Source: a virus. Taken from it: a DNA stretch of 30,150 nucleotides. The notes beneath the pieces were generated by a model, which worked only from the letters and a program-made list of their open reading frames with translations, was not told the origin of the DNA and ran no database searches. The stretch covers positions 1-30,150 of IMG/VR virus record IMGVR_UViG_3300033144_006987, one strand, 5' to 3'. The position numbers and the translations under genes were made by a program. Positions 12,466-20,496 of this stretch are shown in pieces (positions within the stretch are counted from its first letter, which is position 1; every line of letters starts with the position of its first letter).

Positions 12466-14861
12466 TAGAATGGTTCCCTTTCCACAGTTAGTTCTTCGAT
12501 CTTATCACTTCCTGTTGGCCATTTTTCAGGGCCAGATCTTTTTTCCCAGAACTTGCGACACTCTTCTAATTCTGGAAATTCATAAACATAAACTCTACGC
12601 TTTATGTTTATTGGGCGACCTTCACCTGAAATCTCTTCAATTTCCATTGTTCGCTGTTTTCTTACCATAGGCGCACAATTTGAAAAATCTTTACCAAAGA
12701 TTGTTTCATTTAAATTACGATTTAGTATTTTCCACTTATCAACATATTGTGCATAAGCTGAATAAATATCAGCCGTTGTAACAATACCTTCCCAATCAAC
12801 ATGGCGATGTAATATTCTACCTTCTACTAATCTACCATACCACCATTCTTCAACATGACCAAGCGATCTACGCTTCTGTTCAGATAAAGCTTCAGTATAT
12901 GGAATTTTTCTAACTTCAAATCCACTTATATCATAACGTAAAAGATCATATAGAAGACCTTCTCTACCTCCATTATTCATTTGCTCATCAATAGCAGCAA
13001 AAAACTTTAAATCTTTCTTATTTCGTTCACCTAATTCCAATACAAGAAATCTTCTTTCATCTGGGCCTGCGGGAATTACCCATTGTTGATTAGATGCCAT
13101 CATAAGATGTATATAATTTGGCTGCACTTGAACATCCACACCTTTAGATTCAATCGCAATTGTTTGTTCTGTTATTAAAGTCTTTAAAACACTTTCATGT
13201 TTTTTATCACCAGCAAAGAAAGCTTCATCTGCAAACAAAAACAAAGTATCTCGGAGATGTGCATTGAAATTACCAACTAGATGACTACTGTTTGAAATAT
13301 GTAACATATGACGCCCAAAGAGAGAACCAAAGACAGTAGCAACTTTCGATTTACCTGCGCCACGTCCACCTTTCAATACGATCGCTACTTCACCTTGGCG
13401 GTTTGGTTTTTGCACAGTGCGAGCCATCCAAGATAAAAGATACTCCATTACAAGTTTATTACTTTGACATACATTTACAAACAAATGCTCATGAAATAAA
13501 CTCCAATTTCCTTCTCGAGATACAACTGCAAAACCTTGCCATAAATTATAATCATCGGGAGTTACCATACCCGGTCTAAATACTACTTGCCCATATTGTC
13601 TACGATTTTTATGATGTAGCCACCATTTACCCATTGCCATGTAAAGAGGCTTTCCTTTTTCATCGTGACCAATTTCAACCATCCTGTGCATATATCTATT
13701 AGTAACATCTGTAAATGTAGAAACAGTCATACGCTTGCGTCCAAGAGTTTCATCTTCTACTTCTTCAACTACTCTACATGCTCCACCTAGATTACCAATT
13801 ACGGCATGTTTTGAATTCATTTCTCTTAGCTCTGGTGCCTTTACTTTTTCGTGTGCGCTATTTAGTTGGTTCATAGCATATTCATGTGGATCATTTTTAT
13901 CTAATATAGATTCACTAATACCAAAATCTTTATTGGTTATGACTGCATATATTACTTCATTAGGAACATTGCGTCTAATTAAATTACATACTGCATCAAA
14001 GAGCCATTCAGATCTTGTGTTATTGGTCAATTTAGGTTTATCTGGATCTCTACCTTGAACTATCACTATCTTTAAACGTGTTGAAACATCCCATTGATCT
14101 AAGTAATCAGTATCATCAAATTCTGGTATTTCTCCTAGCTCAATATCCATAGTCTTGCCAGTGCCAAGTCCAGCTCCCTTGTTCTGGACCTTGGGTTGTT
14201 TCATAAAGTCTTTAGCTTCGTAAACTACATCAGTATATTGTGTGAGCAATGCTAATTCTTCAACCTGACCCTTTGCTCGTTTATCAGCATTAGGTAAATT
14301 TATTGTGCCGGGTAATCGCATAATACGATTGACATTATGACAATGATCTGCTGAAAATAAGGTTTCAAGTTGAAGATTATATGTCTTTACATCTTCTGCT
14401 ATCTCACTATTACCACCGATCTGTATTGGTATTTTAAGTCTCCAAAAAGCTTGATATCCACCACCAGAAAATATAATTACAGATGGTTCTGGAACTCCTT
14501 TGGGTCTGTTCTTTGTCAACAGCCCCAAAGCTCTTGATCTTTCTTCATTAATATCTGCACCTTTTTTAGGATCAATATCAACATGAAAGCAATCAAGCGA
14601 TTGTATTTGGCTTATTTTCTGGTGTGATTTAATATCTCCTATTGCAGAATTCACTGTGAAATACATATTTCTTTTGCCATTCCACTTATCAATAAAAGTG
14701 AACATACTATCTTTACCAAGTCTATCCTTTTCCGGGTTCTTATAGAACGTTTTTGTTTCTATACCTTTTTTGTCTACATCAATTGCAGTAATGACCCATT
14801 TATCAGGGTGCCATTGATCTAAAAAGGCAATTGCTGCCTCTGTGTCCGGTTTGGGGTTCAT
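12465..14861 (-). CDS. Primase-helicase (AEP-like primase + SF3/DUF5906-type ATPase)
   Basis: It probably lays primers and unwinds DNA at the fork. The N-terminal third has archaeo-eukaryotic primase features: FHVDIDP (92-98) with paired aspartates, SGGGYQAFWRL (132-142), and HNVNRIMRLPGTINLP (175-190). The C-terminal half is a superfamily-3-like ATPase related to DUF5906: Walker A GGRGAGKS (498-505), Walker B FLFADE (541-546), a sensor asparagine in MASNQQW (588-594), and an arginine finger region DERRF (601-605). The 798-aa length fits a two-domain primase-helicase. The last residues are VEREPF, echoing the '-PF' tips of two genes upstream. The ATG overlaps the HTH gene's stop as TAATG and has no real ribosome site, so it relies on coupling. 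Confidence 0.85.
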   Translation of the reverse strand: MNPKPDTEAAIAFLDQWHPDKWVITAIDVDKKGIETKTFYKNPEKDRLGKDSMFTFIDKWNGKRNMYFTVNSAIGDIKSHQKISQIQSLDCFHVDIDPKKGADINEERSRALGLLTKNRPKGVPEPSVIIFSGGGYQAFWRLKIPIQIGGNSEIAEDVKTYNLQLETLFSADHCHNVNRIMRLPGTINLPNADKRAKGQVEELALLTQYTDVVYEAKDFMKQPKVQNKGAGLGTGKTMDIELGEIPEFDDTDYLDQWDVSTRLKIVIVQGRDPDKPKLTNNTRSEWLFDAVCNLIRRNVPNEVIYAVITNKDFGISESILDKNDPHEYAMNQLNSAHEKVKAPELREMNSKHAVIGNLGGACRVVEEVEDETLGRKRMTVSTFTDVTNRYMHRMVEIGHDEKGKPLYMAMGKWWLHHKNRRQYGQVVFRPGMVTPDDYNLWQGFAVVSREGNWSLFHEHLFVNVCQSNKLVMEYLLSWMARTVQKPNRQGEVAIVLKGGRGAGKSKVATVFGSLFGRHMLHISNSSHLVGNFNAHLRDTLFLFADEAFFAGDKKHESVLKTLITEQTIAIESKGVDVQVQPNYIHLMMASNQQWVIPAGPDERRFLVLELGERNKKDLKFFAAIDEQMNNGGREGLLYDLLRYDISGFEVRKIPYTEALSEQKRRSLGHVEEWWYGRLVEGRILHRHVDWEGIVTTADIYSAYAQYVDKWKILNRNLNETIFGKDFSNCAPMVRKQRTMEIEEISGEGRPINIKRRVYVYEFPELEECRKFWEKRSGPEKWPTGSDKIEELTVEREPF

Positions 14862-15190
14862 TACGAACGCCAGTATTCAATGAGCCGCGCTGGGTTTCGC
14901 CCTCCAGTTTCCATAAGTCTTATCCAATTTCTAGAAACATCAAGAATTTCAGCAAGTTGCCCTTGTTTTAATCCTTTCCTTCTTCTCAGTAAAATACATT
15001 TCTCTACCTCAGTTAAATTTAATTTTTCAACCCAAAAATTAGGTAGCTTCAATCCAAGCTCTATTTCACTATATTCATGTCTAGTGCATCCATGTTTAGA
15101 TGCATATTTAGTTTGATTAAGTTTTCTTGTAATTCTATCAATAAAAAGAAATTCATGAGCTTTTATCTTAGTTAAAGAGATCTTAGCCAT
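14861..15190 (-). CDS. Helix-turn-helix protein (109 aa)
   Basis: Residues about 66-95 (ILLRRRKGLKQGQLAEILDV followed by SRNWIRLMETG) form an XRE/Cro-type helix-turn-helix. The N-terminal half (KLNQTKYASKHGCTRHEYSE, then GLKLP) resembles a second, weaker HTH, so the protein may carry two copies. It is basic and suits DNA binding. It lies between a nuclease and the primase-helicase, overlapping the nuclease by 19 nt and the primase by TAATG. It could regulate the operon or help load replication proteins at an origin. Confidence 0.7.
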   Translation of the reverse strand: MAKISLTKIKAHEFLFIDRITRKLNQTKYASKHGCTRHEYSEIELGLKLPNFWVEKLNLTEVEKCILLRRRKGLKQGQLAEILDVSRNWIRLMETGGRNPARLIEYWRS

Positions 15191-15573
15191 GTTACAAGTT
15201 CCCCATTCTTTAGACCATTCGGAAAATGCTTCACTGCATATTCTTCAAGATCTAGTCTGGTTGCGGTTTTGCCTACATAATAATAGGCGTAGTTCCAATT
15301 AAAGAATAACCACTGTTTGTTAACTTGTAATGCAAGATGAACATTTCCTCCTCGTTGACCACGTCTACGCAACCACAATCTTTGCCCAAGGGTATAATGT
15401 GGTATTTTGATAATCCCTTCACGTATTGGCCAGCTCCTAAGCCACTTGCATTCAATCCATCCACCAATATAGTTGACATCGGGTGTTCCACCTTTCAAAC
15501 GATTTTCTATTGGTTGCCCATCAAGTGGTCTTAATCCTAAACATAGTCGCTGACGCATACTAGATTCAGACAT
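15172..15573 (-). CDS. PD-(D/E)XK (VRR-NUC-like) endonuclease (133 aa)
   Basis: Catalytic residues can be read in GGTPDVNYIGGWIECKW: PD at 31-32 and E-x-K at 41-43, the standard metal-binding set of this nuclease fold. The later part (IPHYTLGQRLWLRRRGQRGG, then LALQV and WLFFNW) follows the pattern of phage VRR-NUC or resolvase-like enzymes that cut branched DNA. The likely role is resolving replication or recombination intermediates before packaging. The ATG follows AAGGGTAGTAGTA. Confidence 0.75.
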   Translation of the reverse strand: MSESSMRQRLCLGLRPLDGQPIENRLKGGTPDVNYIGGWIECKWLRSWPIREGIIKIPHYTLGQRLWLRRRGQRGGNVHLALQVNKQWLFFNWNYAYYYVGKTATRLDLEEYAVKHFPNGLKNGELVTWLRSL

Positions 15574-15618
15574 TACTACTACCCTTACAGTTTACATTTG
15601 CCGCAAGCTGGGAGCAAG

Positions 15619-15810
15619 TTAAATAAGTCTTTTCTCAGAAGCAATATTTTCTGGTAAAGTTAGAATTCCTTCATCTGTATTACTTTTTAATTCTAATTCA
15701 CATTGTGATTTTGGTATCCAATCTGAACATCCTGTAATATGAGATTCTACTCTATAAGCTAATTCAGTTTCATGTTTAAGCGTTACTTCTATATCTACAA
15801 GTTTAGTCAT
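15619..15810 (-). CDS. Small conserved phage protein with WIPKSQ motif (63 aa)
   Basis: MTKLVDIEVTLKHETELAYR, then DWIPKSQCELE is a pattern I recall from small phage proteins encoded next to replication genes: a strand, an H-E-T segment, and a W-x-P-K-S-Q turn. The function is unknown. ATG 15810 overlaps the polymerase stop by ATGA and follows GGGGAGAAGCAGC, so the gene is coupled to PolA. Confidence 0.7.
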   Translation of the reverse strand: MTKLVDIEVTLKHETELAYRVESHITGCSDWIPKSQCELELKSNTDEGILTLPENIASEKRLI

Positions 15811-17843
15811 GCTGCTTCTCCCCATGAAGGACCTGTTTCTACATCAACGCGCTGCGGCACTAGTTCACTCCCCAATGCTACTGCCATTATATCCCCAGCT
15901 TCCCTCGCTTCTTTCTCTGAGCTGAAGCTACCATCAAGTTCATCGTGGACCTGTATCTGTATATAATATCCTGCTTTGTATGTATCTATTACAGCTTGCT
16001 TTGTCTGTTCTGCACTTGTGGCTTGTATAAGTCTATTTAATGCTTTGTGTGTCCAATCATAACTACCATCATCTTTCATTGGGAAATGCATTCTACGTCC
16101 CATAATAGTTTTTATATATCCATTTTTCTTCGCTTGTTGTGTAGCTTTCTTTGCAATTTGGCTAACATAAGGAACTTCTTCATTAAATTTTTCAATAATA
16201 GCAGCACCTTCAGCACCAGCAACTTCTAAATAGAATCCATCACGATGTTTAATTCTAGCATTATATGCTTCATGCTCATAATTAAAATAAAACGTCTGCC
16301 TTGATCTTCCTCTACCAACAAAAAGAGCCCATCTAGATGGGAGCTTTAAATCATGACACAATTTAGCGCCACCTTCACCATAACACAAACCCAAGAAAAT
16401 ACACTTGGCATAATTACGAGCAGTTTTGAATTGTTGTTTATCCATAGCTCCACAAGCTTTAGCACCATGAATAAGCAGTGTCATCATATTGTGGTTATCT
16501 AGAGTAGGATCTTCCCTATATCTCTTAGCTACCTCTTGTGCACGTCTAAATTTAAGTAACGCTGCGAAATGTGTAGTCCATCTTGGTTCTTGTTGGGCAT
16601 AATCCAAGACGCCCCAAATAGTTCCATCTTCTGGTATAAAGATCTTACGCCACTCTCCAGCGATAATTGGGTCTTTATCGGGCGAAGGTTGTTGTTGGAG
16701 ATTAAGGTGAACTGCCGAGAGTCTTCCATAGCGCACACCTTTTTGATCACCTGCTGCATCTTCTCTTGCAATTTGATTGTATGTGCAGTGGATGCGTCCA
16801 TTACATTCATATCTTCGTATACTAGATGCAAAGGCATCACGCAATCTTGCCACCTTACGCGCATGTCGGATAGCAATGGAGACAGGGTGTGCAAATCTTT
16901 CAAGAACTTCATTTTCAATTGACCATGCTCCTTTTGCTGTTCGTGTTAGGGGATAACCAATTTCTTTGAGAGCTGGGTAAATTGCATCAGCTTTCCATAC
17001 ATTTTCATAGCCAATATCATATCCGGTTTCTCTTTTTACAAGAGCGAGAGCATCAGTTTGTTCTTTACGTGTCCAAGTTTCAACCTGTTCTAATTTATCA
17101 AAGTCAATACGAACGCCTCTTCTTCTAATCTTTACTAAAATTGGCAATAACTCACTCTCTTGATCAAACGCTTCCCTTAATCCCTGCTCTTCAATATCTT
17201 TTTCTTGTATTCTGAGTATTTCTAATGGTGATTGTGAATCTCGCATTGCATAAGCTGCTGCATGTCTAGCTGGAAGTTTCCATATATGTTTTTTCCATGC
17301 ATTTTTAGTTTTCTTATCATAGATACCATACTCTTTACATGCATTTATAAGAGCAGTTTCATCTTTAGCTTCTATTCCTACTCGTTTACCTATATTAGCT
17401 AATGAAAAACTTTGTTGCAATTCATATATAAGAGGATCTGCTATTTGTATATCTCTAAAATATTTTACATTAGGAAATAGTATGCCATCCTCTGTGGCAT
17501 AGTCTAAATCATAATCTAAGCTGGCCCCTACTACTTCACCTGTAAATCTCTTTGCTTCTTGAGCCAAATAACCAAGAGCTTGCTCAATGGGTAAATTATC
17601 ACCACCACCATGTCTAAAAGGTAAATAGAAAGATGGTCCTAGAATACCTTGTTTATCTTCTAAAGTAAAAGACCACCCAACAGTATAGGCACCGCGGCGA
17701 ACTCCAATTCCCATTGTTGTAAGTTTTTCATCATGTGTCTCTGCATCTATACATACTCTACCAGCACCAGCCCAAGAAGGAAGGTTCGACAGATCAGGGA
17801 GCCTCCAGTCTGTAGGAGGCTCAAACAAAGGGAGTTGTAGCAT
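15807..17843 (-). CDS. polA: Family A DNA polymerase (PolA-like) with 3'-5' exonuclease
   Basis: This is the phage replicative polymerase. The proofreading domain has DAE (33-35) and YAMRD (198-202). The polymerase domain has motif A LDYAQQE (413-419), the finger helix with K480, Y488 and G489, and motif C VHDE (632-635). There is no 5'-3' exonuclease domain, as in most phage enzymes of this type; 678 aa is normal. The residue equivalent to E. coli Phe762 / T7 Tyr526 is leucine (L484, codon TTG at 16394-16392). That variant is known in many viral PolA proteins and is linked to slower, more accurate synthesis. The ATG directly follows the exonuclease stop, with GGGAG as ribosome site. If the hypermodification proposal is right, this enzyme would also have to use or copy modified thymine. 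Confidence 0.95.
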   Translation of the reverse strand: MLQLPLFEPPTDWRLPDLSNLPSWAGAGRVCIDAETHDEKLTTMGIGVRRGAYTVGWSFTLEDKQGILGPSFYLPFRHGGGDNLPIEQALGYLAQEAKRFTGEVVGASLDYDLDYATEDGILFPNVKYFRDIQIADPLIYELQQSFSLANIGKRVGIEAKDETALINACKEYGIYDKKTKNAWKKHIWKLPARHAAAYAMRDSQSPLEILRIQEKDIEEQGLREAFDQESELLPILVKIRRRGVRIDFDKLEQVETWTRKEQTDALALVKRETGYDIGYENVWKADAIYPALKEIGYPLTRTAKGAWSIENEVLERFAHPVSIAIRHARKVARLRDAFASSIRRYECNGRIHCTYNQIAREDAAGDQKGVRYGRLSAVHLNLQQQPSPDKDPIIAGEWRKIFIPEDGTIWGVLDYAQQEPRWTTHFAALLKFRRAQEVAKRYREDPTLDNHNMMTLLIHGAKACGAMDKQQFKTARNYAKCIFLGLCYGEGGAKLCHDLKLPSRWALFVGRGRSRQTFYFNYEHEAYNARIKHRDGFYLEVAGAEGAAIIEKFNEEVPYVSQIAKKATQQAKKNGYIKTIMGRRMHFPMKDDGSYDWTHKALNRLIQATSAEQTKQAVIDTYKAGYYIQIQVHDELDGSFSSEKEAREAGDIMAVALGSELVPQRVDVETGPSWGEAA

Positions 17844-18383
17844 TTACTCTCCCTTTAACGATATTCGTGATACTCCATACGCTACCATACGAGCTTGATG
17901 CATGGCATCATCAAGTGCATTGTGATAAGTTCCATCTCGTTTTACTGAATTAGTTTTAACATGACACATTTGATAAATGGTTCGTGTATCTCTTGTATTA
18001 TGAAATCTCCAAGGTTCTTTTAGCCTAAAGGAAGAGAAAAGAGCTTCAAGCAAAGGTCCATCAAAATTAGAACCTTGTGACCAAACATATTTGCTTTCAT
18101 GTGAATGCCACCACTTTAAAAATCTTTTTAGTTCACGTTCTGTTGGTTGTGCTCTCGCTGTTGCTTGTTCCCAAGCTTGTCTATTTTGTCGTTTCCACCA
18201 ACTTAAAGTATTAGGATCTTCAACAAGACCTTGTTTTTCTTGATCATCTCTATCTAAAACAGCATAAAATGTTTTTTCTTCATCTGGCCCAATAGAAGGA
18301 TAAAAGATACAAGCCCCTATAGATAGTATCACGCAACCGGGTTTAGTGCCTAGTGTTTCAAGGTCGAGCATAACATGGGTCAT
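17844..18383 (-). CDS. DEDDh 3'-5' exonuclease (DnaQ-like, 179 aa)
   Basis: The RNase-H-type exonuclease motifs are complete: LDLETLG (D and E near residues 6-8), WSQGSNFDGPLLE (third D), and YHNALDDAMHQA (H and last D, the DEDDh set). The middle contains LSWWKRQNRQAWEQA, typical of DexA/Rv2179c-like members. It may remove nucleotides from DNA or RNA 3' ends and could add proofreading next to PolA, which already has its own exonuclease. I place the start at ATG 18383 because it overlaps the DUF3310 stop by ATGA; an upstream start would add 39 residues of unlikely arginine-rich sequence. Confidence 0.85.
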   Translation of the reverse strand: MTHVMLDLETLGTKPGCVILSIGACIFYPSIGPDEEKTFYAVLDRDDQEKQGLVEDPNTLSWWKRQNRQAWEQATARAQPTERELKRFLKWWHSHESKYVWSQGSNFDGPLLEALFSSFRLKEPWRFHNTRDTRTIYQMCHVKTNSVKRDGTYHNALDDAMHQARMVAYGVSRISLKGE

Positions 18384-18955
18384 TTGTTTGGTTCTCCACA
18401 AACATGATGATCTGTATCTTCTCCCCCACATACGGGACAGGTTGTGCGCTGGCTTGCTAATACTATAGTATCCCCCGCATCTGCGCCCCCAGCGCCGCAC
18501 ACAGCAGGGGCAGGGGATGGCGTAGCGCCAGCCCCGGCCACCTTACCACCCGGGGCAGGGGTTTGGCCACTAGCGGCCATCTCAGAGCTCGTAATCAGTT
18601 CGTCTAAAATAATATTAGCATAACTAAGATTATGTCTATTTGTCCAAGTAGTTAAAATATCTAGCAATAGTGCTTCTTTCTTAGGGATATCATTTTCTTT
18701 ACAAAATCTTTCAGTATGAAAATTATCATAATATTTAGGTCTGCACTTCATATATTGATTTCTATATCTTGATCCCTTATTTTTTAATTTCCATAAAAAG
18801 TGTTTTGCTTTCTTTAGATCTTCAACACCATCTTTTTTCCAATGTCTACATATATATCTAGTAGCACCATATTCAAGAGGACCAAGACCAACATCTATAG
18901 CCCAGTCCCAATGTTGATACTCGCTCTTGTAGTGGTCACCACCTACTTGTTCCAT
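18380..18955 (-). CDS. DUF3310 protein with Pro/Ala/Gly linker and Zn ribbon (191 aa)
   Basis: The N-terminal 60 residues are a clear DUF3310 (SaV-like) domain: GGDHY (5-9), LGPLEYGATRYICRHWKKDG, then EDLKKAKHFLWKL. Its biochemical role is unsettled, though annotated at times as a nucleotide kinase. A central helical part follows. Then comes a GC-rich stretch coding AASGQTPAPGGKVAGAGATP and more Pro/Ala/Gly, and finally a small zinc-ribbon-like end CPVCGGEDTDHHVCGE. The linker differs in base composition from the surrounding AT-rich DNA (18470-18580), which suggests a recent addition. ATG 18955 overlaps the HD gene's stop as TGATG; GTG 18958 would also work. Confidence 0.8.
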   Translation of the reverse strand: MEQVGGDHYKSEYQHWDWAIDVGLGPLEYGATRYICRHWKKDGVEDLKKAKHFLWKLKNKGSRYRNQYMKCRPKYYDNFHTERFCKENDIPKKEALLLDILTTWTNRHNLSYANIILDELITSSEMAASGQTPAPGGKVAGAGATPSPAPAVCGAGGADAGDTIVLASQRTTCPVCGGEDTDHHVCGEPNK

Positions 18956-19479
18956 CACATATCCCTGTCTTCATCTAGTTCTAGGATTTGTCCTAATCTA
19001 ATTTTATTATAAAAATCTTTAATTGGTTTGGGTAATTCTGCTTTATCTAACATTCTTGTTATTCTAGCTAATCTTTGTCTTGCATAATTATTTCCTAAAT
19101 TTAATTCATAATTTATAAATATGAAAAATTCAAGCATATCTACAGCATGGATCCAATTTCTTTCTCTATCATCTAATATTGGGAGCATACCATATTTCAT
19201 TAAGATTGATTTTTCTTCTCCTTCGTATATTTCTTTTAATACAGGACAATTAAATTTTGCAGGAGCAGGTAAATCACCAAGAAATCTTTCTCCCATATCG
19301 TGAAATTGTAAAGCCTTAATCATATTTATAGAAGGATCTGGGCAAAGAATCAATAATAAACTTAGTGCATTAAAAATGTGCAAACCAATAGTTGGATCAG
19401 AATTAGTAGGAAAACAGTGGCAACGCTTTACCCGACCACCTTCAATCGCTAAGAGGATGCGCTGTAGTTCGTTTTTCAT
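18955..19479 (-). CDS. HD-domain phosphohydrolase, YfbR/DatZ-like (174 aa)
   Basis: The metal site is visible: H34 (IGLHIFNAL), H60-D61 (LQFHDMGERF), and D114 (HAVDMLEF). GDLPAPAKF (68-76) is a hallmark of YfbR-type 5'-deoxynucleotidases and the related DatZ dATP triphosphohydrolase of 2-aminoadenine phages. These enzymes strip phosphate from particular deoxynucleotides. The gene overlaps the thymidylate synthase homologue by 38 nt. No PurZ is seen in this window, so I do not infer a 2-aminoadenine genome. A nucleotidase that lowers an unwanted pool, perhaps dTMP/dTTP, would fit thymine replacement. Substrate assignment is inference. Confidence 0.8.
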   Translation of the reverse strand: MKNELQRILLAIEGGRVKRCHCFPTNSDPTIGLHIFNALSLLLILCPDPSINMIKALQFHDMGERFLGDLPAPAKFNCPVLKEIYEGEEKSILMKYGMLPILDDRERNWIHAVDMLEFFIFINYELNLGNNYARQRLARITRMLDKAELPKPIKDFYNKIRLGQILELDEDRDM

Positions 19480-20494
19480 GTGCTTGTTTCTTTCTTCTGA
19501 TTAACCATGCTTGACATGCTGTGCGCCAATCATCAGCAGCACAAACTTTGATATCAAGAAGTGCTGCATCGTGACAACCTTTTTCACCACCCCTATAAGT
19601 CAACATTGCCTTATAGATAGGAATAGCAACTTTCCTAAAGAAACTATCTTTAAATCCAATTGCCCAAGGTTCTTCTAAAAACATTTTTAACTCATTAAAC
19701 CATTGTTCAATAGGAGTGTTAACAATTCTAAATGGTTTAAGTGAACGATATGGATCAAATGAAGGTGCATCAATAAGATGTGCTAAAGGATTTAATGTTC
19801 TTTGATATGCATGAAAATTATTTGAGATCTGCCAATAACGTCCAACTTCACAGCCTATACCAGCAGCCATTACTTCTTGAAGAACAGACATATGAACTGC
19901 ATTAGCACCATAGGCACCCCAGATTATATCATTACTACGACAGCACACTGTCATATCTAATTTTCGTTCTGCATTACATCTAGAAAAATAAATATGGGTG
20001 TTACATGGAAAATCTTTTCCTTTATTTCCTAAATCATAAGTAGGATCCCACATAGTTAATACAGCACGACGATCATCAGGATTTTCTTTTAAAATTGCTA
20101 TAATTACTGAAAGTTGATCAATAGGTTTATAGTTACCTGCTTCACTTGCCAAATAATCACAAAAATGTCCTCTCCACCTTTTACCATAAGCACCATGAAA
20201 AGTTTCACCATCATCACTAAACTGTGCAAAAGAAGGTAACACAGTGTCCATATAATCTACATCATTACGACCACCAAGCATCCATAAGCTTTCAAGAAAA
20301 TGAAAAAATGGGTTAGCATCACGATCAGCATTTAATAATACTCTTTGTGTAGGATTTCTATATACAGTTGTCACCGGACTATTCGCAACAATTACCTTAC
20401 CAGCACGACTTTCTTGGGCTACTCCAAAATAATGAAGAAGACGGATACCTTCACGTAAAGCCTGCTCTACGTTTTCTACTTCTATAACATGCAT
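19442..20494 (-). CDS. Thymidylate synthase homologue, possible dUMP hydroxymethylase
   Basis: A ThyA-fold enzyme of 350 aa. The active site can be read: GAYGKRWRG (101-109), RRAVLTMWDP (142-151), the catalytic cysteine C164 in DFPCNTHIYF, and CRSNDIIWGAYGANAVHMS (185-203), in which N198 matches the asparagine that selects dUMP over dCMP. The usual PCH after the catalytic cysteine is PCN and the NIASY segment is NAVHM, so it is clearly divergent from host ThyA. It could make dTMP, or 5-hydroxymethyl-dUMP as in phages with modified thymine. The overlap cluster with a hypermodification-family protein favours the second option. It starts 2 nt after the glycosyltransferase gene's stop. Confidence 0.85.
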   Translation of the reverse strand: MHVIEVENVEQALREGIRLLHYFGVAQESRAGKVIVANSPVTTVYRNPTQRVLLNADRDANPFFHFLESLWMLGGRNDVDYMDTVLPSFAQFSDDGETFHGAYGKRWRGHFCDYLASEAGNYKPIDQLSVIIAILKENPDDRRAVLTMWDPTYDLGNKGKDFPCNTHIYFSRCNAERKLDMTVCCRSNDIIWGAYGANAVHMSVLQEVMAAGIGCEVGRYWQISNNFHAYQRTLNPLAHLIDAPSFDPYRSLKPFRIVNTPIEQWFNELKMFLEEPWAIGFKDSFFRKVAIPIYKAMLTYRGGEKGCHDAALLDIKVCAADDWRTACQAWLIRRKKQAHEKRTTAHPLSD

Positions 20495-20496
20495 GA

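Noticed and set aside
16529-16918. 129-aa minus-strand frame inside the polymerase gene
   Set aside because: Lies wholly within the conserved polymerase domain in another frame.
18955-20494. 2-aminoadenine (Z-genome) interpretation from the DatZ-like protein
   Set aside because: No PurZ or MazZ-like gene is seen in the window and the neighbouring genes point to thymine, not adenine, modification.
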